A DNA stretch of 64,000 bases from Lewinellaceae bacterium. GTDB lineage: Bacteria > Bacteroidota > Bacteroidia > Chitinophagales > Saprospiraceae. Location of the stretch: positions 2,776,501 to 2,840,500 of the forward strand of contig JACJYK010000001.1 in NCBI GenBank assembly GCA_020636135.1, given 5' to 3'. The notes below the pieces were generated by a model. It was not told where the DNA came from, searched no databases, and saw only the letters and a list, made by a program, of their open reading frames with translations. Of the stretch, positions 36,326-44,752 are shown piece by piece (position 1 is the stretch's first letter; every line of letters starts with the position of its first letter). Position numbers and translations under genes: made by a program.

Positions 36326-36348
36326 TATTAAATGCAGTTTATTTCGTA

Positions 36349-38658
36349 TCAGTCACGGTTGCGATCGTGATCGTGATCGCGGTCCCGGTCTCGATTGCGG
36401 TCACGGTCACGGTCGCGGTTGCGGTCATGACCTCCGCGGCGGTCTCCTCCGCCTCCACGCTGATTCCTTCCACCACCCTGGTAGCGGTCTGAACGGCGGT
36501 CATCGCTGCGCTCCGATTCGCCTTCCGCACGCGGTGGACGAGGGATCAGTGCTTTCATGGAAAGTTTCATCTTACCGGTCTTCCGGTCCAGATCCAGTAA
36601 TTTAACCCGGACCTGATCGCCTTCCTTCAGCACATCTTCAACATTCTCGACCCGCTTGTGATCGATCTCCGAGACGTGAAGCAATCCACTCTTCCCTTTG
36701 AAGTCGACAAAGGCGCCAAAGGGCATCAACTGCCGGACGACTGCATCGTACACTTCACCTACTTCAGGAACGAATACGATGTCTTTTACCCGGGCCAATG
36801 CTGCTTCGATCGAAGCTTTATTTGAACTGGCAATGTTCACAAAGCCTTTACCTTCCTTTTCTTCAATGGAGATCACGGTACCTGTTTTCTCCTGGATATC
36901 CTGGATGATTGAGCCTCCAGGGCCGATTACTGCACCAATGAATGACTTGTCGATGACAATCTCCACGATACGTGGTGCATGCGGTTTGTAATCTTCCCGC
37001 GGCTCGGCGATCACCTCGTTCATTTTGCCCAGGATATGCAACCGGCCTTTGCGTGCCTGGTCCAGCGCTTCGATCAGCAGATCGTACGGCAAACCGTCGA
37101 TCTTGATGTCCATCTGGCAACCACAAATTCCGTTCTTGGTGCCGGTCACTTTGAAGTCCATATCACCGAGTGCATCTTCATCACCCAGGATATCGGAAAG
37201 GATGGCATATTTATCACCTTCTTTGATCAGACCCATGGCAATACCTGCGATCTGCTCGCTGATTTGCACACCACCGTCCATCAGGGCCAGTGAACTGGCA
37301 CAAACGGTAGCCATCGAGGAGGAGCCATTGGACTCCAGGATGTCGGAAACAAGCCTTATCGTATAAGGCAAGCCCTGGGGCATAACCTGACGCACCGAAC
37401 GTCCGGCCAGGTTGGCATGACCAACTTCGCGCCGTCCGGGGCCACGCATAGGCTTCACCTCTCCCGTACTGTACGGAGGGAAGTTATAATGCAGTATGAA
37501 ATTATCGTCGTACGACCGCAACGCCGTGTCAATCAGGACTTCATCCTGTTTGGTACCTAACGTTAAGGTAGTCAGCGATTGCGTTTCACCACGCGTAAAT
37601 ACCGCTGAACCATGCGCTGCTGGAAGGTAATCCACTTCACACCAGATAGGCCGGATCTCATCCGGGTCACGGCCATCCAGGCGTTTTTTGGTGTCCAGCA
37701 CCATATTGCGGATGACTTCCTTCTTTAATTTGTCAAAATAAGCATCCAGCAAAGCTCCTTTTTCTTCCAGGTATTCTTCTCCGTGCAGTTCGGTCAGTTT
37801 GACTTTGGCATCATCCAGGATTGCAGAAAATCCATCTTTGCGTTCCTGCTTTGGTAATGAACCGGCGGCCAAATCAAAGATCCCCTGTGCTGCAAATTCC
37901 TTGATCCAGGTTTTTAATGCCTCGTCTTCTTCCTTCTCCGGTAATACCCGTTTAACGGTAGCCTTCTCTCCTACTTTCTGAGCCAGATCCAACTGGGCCT
38001 GACACTGGATTTTGATGGCTTCGTGGCCAATGCGGATGGCTTCAACCAGATCAGCCTCGGAGCATTCTTTAGCCTCTCCTTCGACCATGGTTACATCTTT
38101 CATGGTTGCAGCAACGATGATATCGATGTCGGCATTCGCCAGGGCGCTGCGGATCGGGTTAACTACATATTCTCCGTCAATACGTGCAACACGTACTTCG
38201 GAGATAGGGCCGTCCCAACGAATGTCGGATACGACAAGGGCGGTAGATGCTGCCAGAGCTGCCAGAGAATCCGGCATCTCATCCTGATCTCCGGAGACCA
38301 GGTTGATGATGACCTGTGTTTCGTTCATGTAGCCATCGGGAAACAGCGGACGGATCGCACGGTCTACCAGGCGGCAGATCAGCACTTCATAATCCGAGAG
38401 CTTTGCTTCACGGCGGAAGAAGTTGCCGGGGATACGTCCGGCAGCGGCAAATTTTTCCTGATAGTCTACAGATAGTGGGAAGAAGGGCTGACCTTCTTTG
38501 GCTTCCTTGTTGGAAACGACGGTGGCCAACAGCATGGTTGAACCTACCCGTACCAAGGCAGAACCGTGTGCCTGGGCTGCAAGTTTGCCTGTCTCCAGTG
38601 TAACTTCCCTCCCATCCGGCAATTCGAATGAGGACGTAATTGGAATTTGATTTCCCAT
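36349..38658 (-). CDS. pnp: Polyribonucleotide nucleotidyltransferase (PNPase)
   Basis: Phosphorolytic 3-prime exoribonuclease (769 residues from the ATG at 38658; the frame opens 13 codons earlier without a plausible start). Two RNase PH domains (first from about residue 10, SFELPDGREVTLETGKLAAQ; second from about 310, with RPIWCEVDYLPAAHGSAVFT), the KH domain (SFIGAVIGPGGSIIQDIQEK) and the S1 domain (VGEVYDAVVRQLMPFGAFVD) are in order. After S1 comes an unusual low-complexity tail of about 60 residues, first Gly/Arg-rich (RGGGGDRRGGH) and then Arg-Asp repeats, probably disordered and RNA- or protein-binding. rpsO is immediately upstream, the classical rpsO-pnp arrangement. Confidence 0.95.
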   Translation of the reverse strand: MGNQIPITSSFELPDGREVTLETGKLAAQAHGSALVRVGSTMLLATVVSNKEAKEGQPFFPLSVDYQEKFAAAGRIPGNFFRREAKLSDYEVLICRLVDRAIRPLFPDGYMNETQVIINLVSGDQDEMPDSLAALAASTALVVSDIRWDGPISEVRVARIDGEYVVNPIRSALANADIDIIVAATMKDVTMVEGEAKECSEADLVEAIRIGHEAIKIQCQAQLDLAQKVGEKATVKRVLPEKEEDEALKTWIKEFAAQGIFDLAAGSLPKQERKDGFSAILDDAKVKLTELHGEEYLEEKGALLDAYFDKLKKEVIRNMVLDTKKRLDGRDPDEIRPIWCEVDYLPAAHGSAVFTRGETQSLTTLTLGTKQDEVLIDTALRSYDDNFILHYNFPPYSTGEVKPMRGPGRREVGHANLAGRSVRQVMPQGLPYTIRLVSDILESNGSSSMATVCASSLALMDGGVQISEQIAGIAMGLIKEGDKYAILSDILGDEDALGDMDFKVTGTKNGICGCQMDIKIDGLPYDLLIEALDQARKGRLHILGKMNEVIAEPREDYKPHAPRIVEIVIDKSFIGAVIGPGGSIIQDIQEKTGTVISIEEKEGKGFVNIASSNKASIEAALARVKDIVFVPEVGEVYDAVVRQLMPFGAFVDFKGKSGLLHVSEIDHKRVENVEDVLKEGDQVRVKLLDLDRKTGKMKLSMKALIPRPPRAEGESERSDDRRSDRYQGGGRNQRGGGGDRRGGHDRNRDRDRDRNRDRDRDHDHDRNRD
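36355..36430 (-). repeat. Hexanucleotide-like tandem repeat in the pnp 3-prime end
   Basis: Degenerate repeats of cggtca/cggtcg units encode an Arg-Asp/Arg-Asn/His-Asp tail (DRDRDRNRDRD pattern). The repeat is in frame, so unit gain or loss would change tail length without a frameshift. Confidence 0.7.
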
Positions 38659-38734
38659 AAAATAGAATTTAACAAATGAATAAAGACCCTGTTGCAAGGC
38701 AACGGGCTGAATTAGGAAGGATCACACAAGGAGG

Positions 38735-38777
38735 GAAAAAAGAAGGTGGGTATACGAAGACTTACTTCCGTATACCC
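38735..38777 (-). terminator. Hairpin at the rpsO end, upstream of pnp
   Basis: On the minus strand GGGTATACGGAAG pairs with CTTCGTATACCC (one bulge), and a T-rich stretch lies about 8 bases further on. The arms at 38748-38756 and 38769-38777 overlap the rpsO stop codon. It is a partial terminator or RNA-processing site between rpsO and pnp, as known at this locus in other bacteria. Confidence 0.55.
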
Positions 38778-39034
38778 AATTTCTCGATCAGACTACGATA
38801 TTCGCTGATATTCTTATGCTGCAGATAATTCAGCAGTCTTTTTCTTTTACCTACTAAGGTCAACAGGGTCCGACGACACTGGTGATCTTTTTTGTTTTCA
38901 CGCAAGTGACTGGATAGCAGATTGATACGCTCGGTAAACAGCGCAATCTGTGCATCCGTTGCACCGGTATTGCTGGCTGCTCCTCCGAACTCTTCGAATA
39001 ACTTAGCCTTTTTTTCTTTCGTTAATGCTGACAT
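38762..39034 (-). CDS. rpsO: 30S ribosomal protein S15
   Basis: Small ribosomal subunit protein that binds 16S rRNA (90 residues, normal length). The family pattern is complete: NTGATDAQIALFTERINLLS, HLRENKKDHQCRRTLLTLVG and KRKRLLNYLQHKNISEYRSL, ending in IEKLGIRK. It lies 103 bp upstream of pnp on the same strand. Confidence 0.97.
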   Translation of the reverse strand: MSALTKEKKAKLFEEFGGAASNTGATDAQIALFTERINLLSSHLRENKKDHQCRRTLLTLVGKRKRLLNYLQHKNISEYRSLIEKLGIRK

Positions 39035-39126
39035 ATTTGTCTTTCTTAAATATCTAACTTCGAATAATAAGGCTGCAAAGATAATGCTTTATCCATTTAT
39101 TACCAGTAGTTCATGCAGATTTTATT

Positions 39127-39909
39127 TTACGAGTCCTGCTCCCCCGTTTTGGCTTCATTCCATAAGGCATCCATCTCCTCCAGCGTCATTTCCGGCAGTG
39201 GCCGGGGTGCCTGTGCTTCAATGTATTCAAATCTCCTTTTGAATTTTCGGTTACACCGCTCCAGGGCCGTCTCCGGATCGACGCCCAGAAATCGCGCGTA
39301 ATTCACCAGGGCAAACAGCACATCGCCAAACTCATCCTCCACACGCTGATGATTATCCGGTGACTCTCTCAGGACTTCCTGCAACTCCTGCATTTCCTCC
39401 TCCACCTTTGCATAAACCTGGTCTGTCGTCTCCCATTCAAAACCTACTTGCTTGGTCTTTTCCTGCATCCGGTATGCCTTGACCATAGCCGGCAAAGAAT
39501 TGGGCACTCCGGCGAGGATGGACTTTTTCCCCTCCTGCAATTTGATCTGCTCCCAGTTCCGCTTGACATCGTCATCATTCCGGACTTTCACATCCCCGTA
39601 GATGTGGGGATGCCGCTTGACCAGCTTATCACACACCGCATTCAAGGCATCTGCTATATCCCATTGCCCCTGCTCACTGGCAATGCGGGCATAAAAAACC
39701 ATGTGCAGCAGCAGATCACCGATCTCTTCCCTGATGCCCTCCCAGTCCTCATCCAGGATGGCATCGGCCAGCTCATAGGTCTCTTCGATGGTGAGATTCC
39801 GCAGGCTGTGGATGGTTTGCTTGCGATCCCAGGGGCATTGTTCACGGAGCTCATCCATGATTCGCAGCAAACGTCCGAACGCGATCAACTTTGTATCATC
39901 AGGCATCAT
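39127..39909 (-). CDS. mazG: Nucleoside triphosphate pyrophosphohydrolase MazG
   Basis: Housekeeping enzyme that hydrolyses (d)NTPs to monophosphate and pyrophosphate. The frame opens at 39993, but the adjacent ATGs at 39909 and 39906 are the likely start (MPDDTKLIAFGRLLRIMDEL), giving about 260 residues. Two tandem MazG domains are visible. The first has LREQCPWDRKQTIHSLRNLT and the metal-binding EETYELADAI plus EEIGDLLLHMVFYA. The second has KVEEEMQELQEV and the complete EDEFGDVLFALVNYAR. It is divergent from the small membrane protein at 39969. Confidence 0.93.
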   Translation of the reverse strand: MMPDDTKLIAFGRLLRIMDELREQCPWDRKQTIHSLRNLTIEETYELADAILDEDWEGIREEIGDLLLHMVFYARIASEQGQWDIADALNAVCDKLVKRHPHIYGDVKVRNDDDVKRNWEQIKLQEGKKSILAGVPNSLPAMVKAYRMQEKTKQVGFEWETTDQVYAKVEEEMQELQEVLRESPDNHQRVEDEFGDVLFALVNYARFLGVDPETALERCNRKFKRRFEYIEAQAPRPLPEMTLEEMDALWNEAKTGEQDS

Positions 39910-39927
39910 TATGGAACTTTTAGTTTG

Positions 39928-39935
39928 TACCTTTG
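39928..39935 (+). promoter_or_regulatory. Candidate -7 promoter element
   Basis: TACCTTTG matches the Bacteroidota -7 consensus TAnnTTTG exactly and lies 33 bp before the ATG at 39969. No clear -33 TTG lies at the right distance, so this is a partial match. Confidence 0.35.
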
Positions 39936-39968
39936 TTGCAAAGATTAACAAAACAACCTTACATCCTG

Positions 39969-40190
39969 ATGGAATTCTTATATGTTTTAGCAATCATCTT
40001 TGGAGTCTTCCTGATCTCCTTCGGATTGATCAACATTCGTCACATACTGACGGGAAATGAATTTAGAGGAACCTGTGCTACCAATAATCCATTGTTGAAA
40101 AATGAAATCGGAGAATGCACAGTTTGTGGCAGGGTAACGGGTGAGGCTTGCAAAATGCCCGAAGTTAAGGAGGGAAAGGCGGTATCCTGA
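39969..40190 (+). CDS. Small membrane protein with four conserved-type cysteines (NqrM/DUF539-like?)
   Basis: A 73-residue protein with start ATG at 39969; the frame is open from 39933, but the later Met directly precedes the membrane helix. A single N-terminal helix (EFLYVLAIIFGVFLISFG) is followed by a soluble tail with cysteines in GTCATNNPLL, GECTVCGR and EACKMPE. A membrane helix followed by a small Cys-rich tail is the layout of NqrM, which delivers iron to the Na+-translocating NADH:quinone reductase. The resemblance is structural, so the assignment is weak. It could bind iron or zinc. No nqr genes are in the window. Confidence 0.55.
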   Translation: MEFLYVLAIIFGVFLISFGLINIRHILTGNEFRGTCATNNPLLKNEIGECTVCGRVTGEACKMPEVKEGKAVS

Positions 40191-40537
40191 CCACCATAAT
40201 CCACTGCTTAAACAATTTCGTCGTTGGTAAAGTCTATCGCTTATCGATAATGCGAGAACCTACCATTAACGAAACGCTCATAAATATAGCCAGACCCACA
40301 ATCGTCAAAATCAACATACTTATCCGTTTTACACTTCGTCTTGCTCTATGACTTTACGGCTTCGGATTTGGGATGGCCTAAAGATGCTACAAATAATAGT
40401 AACCTATAAAGTGTATGACGGAGAAAAATCACATTTTTTTAACTCCCATACATAAGCCAAATATAAAAAACTGCTTATATATTAAGCAACATTATATTAA
40501 ATTTTTTTCACATCTTTTTCCGTCTGCTGCAACCCCC
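40191..40537. other. Intergenic region with one possible 27-residue membrane peptide
   Basis: No standard gene. The only item of note is the short minus-strand frame at 40234-40317. The segment 40400-40520 is very AT-rich. Confidence 0.4.
40234..40317 (-). CDS. Possible 27-residue single-helix membrane peptide
   Basis: ATG to TAG frame encoding MLILTIVGLAIFMSVSL and then MVGSRIIDKR. A hydrophobic helix with a basic C-terminus is the typical shape of real bacterial small membrane proteins. It stands alone, beyond the terminator of the aromatic operon. I see no ribosome binding site or exact promoter, so this is a candidate only. Confidence 0.3.
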   Translation of the reverse strand: MLILTIVGLAIFMSVSLMVGSRIIDKR

Positions 40538-40590
40538 TAAAAGAAAGACCTGCATCGTGTCCACATTCGCCCCGACACCATGCAGGTCTC
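40538..40590 (-). terminator. Terminator of the aromatic amino acid operon
   Basis: The perfect 10-bp outer arms agacctgcat (40546-40555) and its complement (40580-40589), with inner TGTC/GACA pairing, form a long hairpin. On the minus strand TTTCTTTT follows. It lies 59 bp after the last gene's stop codon. Confidence 0.8.
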
Positions 40591-40648
40591 TTAACCTATC
40601 TATGTTCTTTACTATGGCTCAGTCCAGGTAGCCTGATGGTATTTACGC

Positions 40649-41737
40649 TCAGGACTTCACCTCGATGGTTTCGTTCATAATTTTTGCCTGGTGGTTGATG
40701 GACTCTTCATGAATCGCCGTGAACACCTTGCGGATAAAGTCACCGCTCAGCCCCTGGTCCTCTCCTTTTTTAACCACCGTCTCGATGATCTCATTCCACC
40801 GGTCGGGCTGATAAATGGAGATGTTATTCAGTTTTTTATAATTGCCAATGTCCTCGGACAATTTCATCCGGTCACCCAGTAAATGCATGATTTCCCGGTC
40901 GATGTTGTCGATCTGGTTACGCAATTCATGGATATTCTCCTGGTATTCCTTGCTGTTGGACTTCAACTCGCGAATGATCAGCCGGTCTACGATCTCCTGG
41001 AAACCCAATGGTGTGACCTGCTGGGCTGCATCACTCCAGGCATTATCCGGATCTATGTGCGTTTCCAACATCACCCCGTCGTAATTCAGATCCAGCGCCT
41101 GCTGCGAAATATCTCTCAGCAATGTCCGGTTTCCACAGATATGACTGGCGTCAACGATCAGCTGCAAATCGGGATAGCGTCTTTTTAGTTCCAGGGCAAT
41201 TTCCCACCGGGGCACATTGCGATAAACGGATTTGCCATAGGTGCTGAATCCACGATGGATGATCCCAATACGGCTTATGCCGGCTTTGTACATCCGTTCG
41301 ATGGCACCAATCCAAAGACTGAGATCCGGATTGATGGGATTTTTAACCAATACCGGTATATCGATACCTTCCAGTGCATCTGCGACCTCTTGAACGGAAA
41401 ATGGGTTGACAGTCGTCCTTGCCCCAATCCAGAGCACATCGACACCTGCCTTCAGGGATTCGAAGACATGCTGCGTGTTAGCAACCTCGACTGTGGTCTT
41501 TAGTCCATAGGTTTCTTTTACCTGCTTTAACCAGCGTAATCCATCCCTTCCGATCCCTTCGAAAGAATTTGGCCGGGTGCGCGGCTTCCAGATACCGGCA
41601 CGAAACAAGTCAATGTTTTTATCGGCGAGCTGTTCGGCGGTGCGCATCACCTGTTCTTCGGTCTCGGCACTGCATGGACCGGCAATAAGTACGGGTCTTT
41701 TCAGATTTTCAAATACGGGTTTGATGTTCATTTCCAT
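40649..41737 (-). CDS. aroF: Bifunctional DAHP synthase / chorismate mutase
   Basis: Fusion enzyme of 362 residues that catalyses the first step of the shikimate pathway and the branch step chorismate to prephenate. The N-terminal KDSA-type DAHP synthase barrel (about 10-250) has VLIAGPCSAETEEQV, FRAGIWKPRTRPNSFEG, IIHRGFSTYGKSVYRN and DASHICGNRTLLRDI. The C-terminal AroQ-type chorismate mutase starts near residue 268 (ELRNQIDNIDREIMHLLGDR, then KLSEDIGNYK). A second Met at residue 3 is an alternative start. It is the last gene of the operon, 6 bp after tyrA. Fusion of these two activities is common in Bacteroidota and allows prephenate-based feedback. Confidence 0.93.
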   Translation of the reverse strand: MEMNIKPVFENLKRPVLIAGPCSAETEEQVMRTAEQLADKNIDLFRAGIWKPRTRPNSFEGIGRDGLRWLKQVKETYGLKTTVEVANTQHVFESLKAGVDVLWIGARTTVNPFSVQEVADALEGIDIPVLVKNPINPDLSLWIGAIERMYKAGISRIGIIHRGFSTYGKSVYRNVPRWEIALELKRRYPDLQLIVDASHICGNRTLLRDISQQALDLNYDGVMLETHIDPDNAWSDAAQQVTPLGFQEIVDRLIIRELKSNSKEYQENIHELRNQIDNIDREIMHLLGDRMKLSEDIGNYKKLNNISIYQPDRWNEIIETVVKKGEDQGLSGDFIRKVFTAIHEESINHQAKIMNETIEVKS

Positions 41738-41743
41738 GATGGC

Positions 41744-42589
41744 TTACTTTAATATTTTGCGAATGTGATTTGCCTGATCAATTAATTCGTGGAATGTATT
41801 AAAATCCTTTTTGATTAGAAGGCTGCGAAAACGCGACAGGACATTGATGTGTTCATCCAGAACATCCAATACGTTGTCCCGGTTCTGCCGGAATATTGGA
41901 ACCCACATCTCCGGTGAACTTTTAGCAAGGCGGACCGTCGAATCGAAACCGCCACTGGCCAGCTGAAATATCCGCTTCTCATCCTTTTCCTTCGCCAAAA
42001 CGGTCAGAGCCAGTGCAAAGGAAGAAATATGAGAGATATGAGAAACATAGGCTGCATGCAAGTCGTGCTCGTGGGCTTCCAGCTCAACCATCCGCATACC
42101 CAATGCCTCATAAAGATCAATGACGGTATCTACCGCATCAGGAGCACTCCCCTCACGATTGCAGATCACCGAACATTTTCCCTCAAACAATCCACTGATG
42201 GCCGCGCCAGGTCCGGAGTTCTCCCTTCCGGCCATCGGATGAGAAGCCACATAACGGCTGCGCATGGGATGCTCCCTGACTGCCAAGATCAGTGCCTCCT
42301 TCGTAGAACCGGCATCCATCACCGTTTGGCCTGGTTTCACAAGATCCAGAATCTGCGGCAACACCTGCAACATGGCATCTACCGGTATGGTGAGTAAAAT
42401 CAGGTCGGCATCGGCCAATGCCTCGTTCAATGGCATCACCTGGTCAACCAATCCCAGTTCCAAAGCCTGGCTGGCATGGCTTTCGTTTGCCTCCACTCCG
42501 ACTAATTTACCGGCAATACCCCGTTCTCGGATATCTTTTGCAAAAGAGCCGCCAATGTGCCCCAGACCGATAATTGTTATCTGATTCAT
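41744..42589 (-). CDS. tyrA: Prephenate dehydrogenase
   Basis: Converts prephenate to 4-hydroxyphenylpyruvate in tyrosine synthesis (281 residues). The N-terminal Rossmann domain has the dinucleotide motif GLGHIGGSFAKDI (from residue 6). The substrate region has VASHPMAGRENSGPGAA, with the conserved His and Gly-Arg, and the helical C-terminal dimerisation domain contains HAAYVSHISHISSFALAL. There is no ACT domain, so tyrosine feedback at this enzyme is not obvious. It overlaps the aminotransferase gene by 4 bp and is followed after 6 bp by the DAHP synthase gene, which implies translational coupling. Confidence 0.93.
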   Translation of the reverse strand: MNQITIIGLGHIGGSFAKDIRERGIAGKLVGVEANESHASQALELGLVDQVMPLNEALADADLILLTIPVDAMLQVLPQILDLVKPGQTVMDAGSTKEALILAVREHPMRSRYVASHPMAGRENSGPGAAISGLFEGKCSVICNREGSAPDAVDTVIDLYEALGMRMVELEAHEHDLHAAYVSHISHISSFALALTVLAKEKDEKRIFQLASGGFDSTVRLAKSSPEMWVPIFRQNRDNVLDVLDEHINVLSRFRSLLIKKDFNTFHELIDQANHIRKILK

Positions 42590-43758
42590 GACTTAATCGC
42601 CGCAGTTGTTTTTAAACGCTCCAGAGCAGTATCAAATGTGGACACCGGTGCACATAACGATATCCGGATATAGCGGTCACCCTGGGAACCAAAGATCCCT
42701 CCCGGAGTAATAAATACATCATTTCCATACAGGATCTGATCCGATAATTCGTATCCATCCCTGACATGATCCGGCACTTTGCCCCAGACAAACATCCCGA
42801 CCGAGTCAGGATCGTAACTGCATTCCAATGCATCCATCAGTGCATAAACCCGCTCTTCCCGTTCACGGTACACCTTATTCAGATGGTCAAACCAATCCTG
42901 ACCCAGTGAAAGTGCCTGGGCAGCTGCTGACTGCGACGGGGCAAACATCCCGGAATCCATATTGCTTTTAAATCGAAGGACATCACTGAGGATGGCTGGA
43001 CTGCCCGCCATGACCCCCTGACGCCATCCGGCCATATTATGACTCTTGCTCAGGGAATTCAACTCGACGGCTACCTCTTTCGCTCCCGGCCTTGAGAGCA
43101 AACTGATGGGATGCTGGTTACGTATGAAGCTATACGGATTATCGTGGGCCAGGATCAGGTTATGCTCGCGGGCAAAGCGGATACAGTCGTCAAAAAAGGC
43201 AGGGGTAGCAAGTGCACCGGTAGGCATATGCGGATAATTGATCCACATAATTTTTACATTGCTCAGGTCCTCCCGGCCCAGGCTTTCCAAATCCGGAAGC
43301 CAGTTATTTTCTGCATCAAGATCATACGTCCGAACTACTCCCCCGGCCAGTCGTGAAGCGGATGCATAGGTCGGGTAGCCCGGATTAGGCACTAAAACTT
43401 CATCTCCGGGATTGATAAAGGCCATCGATAAGTGCATGATGCCTTCTTTGGATCCCATGAGGAGCAGAACCTCCGTAAGCGGATCCAGTTCTGCCTGGTA
43501 CCAGGTTTGATAGAACGACGCCCAGGCTTCCCGCAAGGCGGGCAAGCCTATGTACGATTGATAGGCATGCGTGTCCGGGCGGTTGCTCTGCGCACTCAGC
43601 ACCTCATTGACCGAAGCATCGGGTGCCAGGTCAGGGCTGCCGATACCCAAATTGATAATAGCTTTCCCGGAGGACTGCAATTTGGCGATCTCTTTCAGCT
43701 TGAGGGAGAAGTAATATTCCTCCACTCCCTGCAGGCGATTGGATGCTTCAGTTGGCAT
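42586..43758 (-). CDS. Class I/II PLP-dependent aminotransferase, probably aromatic or prephenate
   Basis: Fold-type I aminotransferase of 390 residues. Visible family features are INLGIGSPDLAPD, the glycine-rich GSKEGIMHLSMAF, PNPGYPTYASASR, the Asn/Asp region of WINYPHMPTGA and LAHDNPYSF, and the PLP lysine in SLSKSHNMAGWRQG (Lys238). The operon position between pheA and tyrA suggests transamination of phenylpyruvate and 4-hydroxyphenylpyruvate, or of prephenate. It overlaps pheA by 11 bp and tyrA by 4 bp. The substrate is inferred from context; by sequence alone it could also be an LL-diaminopimelate- or alanine-type aminotransferase. Confidence 0.85.
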   Translation of the reverse strand: MPTEASNRLQGVEEYYFSLKLKEIAKLQSSGKAIINLGIGSPDLAPDASVNEVLSAQSNRPDTHAYQSYIGLPALREAWASFYQTWYQAELDPLTEVLLLMGSKEGIMHLSMAFINPGDEVLVPNPGYPTYASASRLAGGVVRTYDLDAENNWLPDLESLGREDLSNVKIMWINYPHMPTGALATPAFFDDCIRFAREHNLILAHDNPYSFIRNQHPISLLSRPGAKEVAVELNSLSKSHNMAGWRQGVMAGSPAILSDVLRFKSNMDSGMFAPSQSAAAQALSLGQDWFDHLNKVYREREERVYALMDALECSYDPDSVGMFVWGKVPDHVRDGYELSDQILYGNDVFITPGGIFGSQGDRYIRISLCAPVSTFDTALERLKTTAAIKS

Positions 43759-44593
43759 AGTATGCTCCTTTAGGGTAATTGCCTAATATTTTCATACGTC
43801 CTGTAAATGGCTTGATGGAATCCAGGGCAAATTTCATGTGAGCCCGGTCTTCCAAAATAAAATCTGCAAAGAAAAGGTATTCAAATGGCTTTCCCAGCAG
43901 TGGTACGGACTGAATCTTGGTCAAATTGGCGTGATGGAATGCCAGAATGGATAATACTTTGTGCAAGCTGCCTATTTCATGGGACACCGTGAAACAAATG
44001 GATATCTTATTGTACATAAATTCCTGCTTGCGTGGTTTACGGTCCAGAACCAGGAAGCGGGTATAATTTTGTTTGTTGGTCTCAATGCTCCGTTTAAGGA
44101 TATTCAAACCGTACATATCGGCGGCCAGGGTACTGGCTATCGCTCCCACCTCCGGCTTTCCCCAATCTTTGACCATGCGTGCGCTCAATGCGGTGTCAAT
44201 GTGTTCGATAATTTTGATGTTGGGATAGTTCTCGAAAAACTCGCGGCACTGAGCTATGGCGATCGGATGGGAATAAACTTCTTTAAGGTCTTCAATTTTG
44301 ACACCCGGTAAAGTCAGCAGGTTTTGTTTTATACGCAGGTAGACCTCCCCGATAATATTCAGTTTGCTATTATAGAGCAGCATGTAATTCGATAGCAGGG
44401 ATCCGGATATGGTGTTTTCAATGGCCATCATCCCTATATCACAGTCTTCGTGGGATTCGGTTCGTTCAACCACTTCTTCAAAAGTATCGCAAGGAATAAC
44501 CTGAATCTGCTCCGCCGGATAATAGGTCCGGGCAGCGATCTCGTGGAAAGCTCCTGGATAACCTTGTATACTCACTCGCTTCATAACAATCAT
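43748..44593 (-). CDS. pheA: Prephenate dehydratase with ACT domain
   Basis: Converts prephenate to phenylpyruvate (281 residues; the Met at residue 4, ATG at 44584, is an alternative start). The catalytic domain (about 5-190) begins VSIQGYPGAFHEIAA and carries the typical late motif NYTRFLVL with the catalytic Thr-Arg-Phe. The ACT regulatory domain (about 200-275) starts ISICFTVSHEIGSLHKVLSI. Here the usual phenylalanine-binding ESRP motif reads QSVP (NLTKIQSVPLLGKPFEY), so allosteric control by Phe may be altered. It is the first structural gene of the operon; the second attenuator ends about 10 bp before its ATG. Control therefore appears to be at transcription through charged tRNA level. 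Confidence 0.93.
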   Translation of the reverse strand: MIVMKRVSIQGYPGAFHEIAARTYYPAEQIQVIPCDTFEEVVERTESHEDCDIGMMAIENTISGSLLSNYMLLYNSKLNIIGEVYLRIKQNLLTLPGVKIEDLKEVYSHPIAIAQCREFFENYPNIKIIEHIDTALSARMVKDWGKPEVGAIASTLAADMYGLNILKRSIETNKQNYTRFLVLDRKPRKQEFMYNKISICFTVSHEIGSLHKVLSILAFHHANLTKIQSVPLLGKPFEYLFFADFILEDRAHMKFALDSIKPFTGRMKILGNYPKGAYYAN

Positions 44594-44603
44594 TCGTTTA
44601 AAT

Positions 44604-44634
44604 AAAAAAGGAGTCTCGACTTCGGGACTCCTTT
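44604..44634 (-). terminator. Attenuator 2 terminator, directly before pheA
   Basis: On the minus strand AAAGGAGTC (44634-44626) pairs with GACTCCTTT (44615-44607) and a run of T follows (TTTTTT at 44609-44604). The 5-prime arm GGAGTCCCG (44631-44623) is also perfectly complementary to CGGGACTCC inside leader peptide 2 (44676-44668). The hairpin therefore has an exact 9-bp antiterminator competitor, as required for ribosome-mediated attenuation. Confidence 0.88.
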
Positions 44635-44661
44635 ATTTTTTCAACCAAAACGGCTTCAAAA

Positions 44662-44730
44662 TCAACTGGAGTCCCGTGATTTTCTAAAATAAAAGCTAAA
44701 GTAAAACTGATATGTGTACGCTCTGGTCAT
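44662..44730 (-). CDS. Leader peptide 2 of the pheA operon (Phe/Tyr-rich)
   Basis: A 22-residue open frame from ATG 44730 to TGA at 44664-44662. It starts MTRAYTYQ and contains FYFSFYF; four Phe and four Tyr make up 8 of 22 residues, which is far from chance. The last codons before the stop contain the antiterminator segment CGGGACTCC (44676-44668). A ribosome that finishes the peptide covers this segment and lets the terminator at 44634-44604 form. A ribosome stalled at the Phe/Tyr cluster leaves it free to sequester the terminator's first arm. This follows the classical attenuation logic of the trp, his and phe operons; its function here is inferred from the sequence. Confidence 0.88.
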   Translation of the reverse strand: MTRAYTYQFYFSFYFRKSRDSS

Positions 44731-44752
44731 GTATTTCTTTCGGTTCTAAAAC

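Noticed and set aside
36355..36430. Regular short repeats suggesting a CRISPR-like array
   Set aside because: The repeats are about 6 bp, have no spacers and are in frame inside pnp, encoding its Arg-Asp tail.
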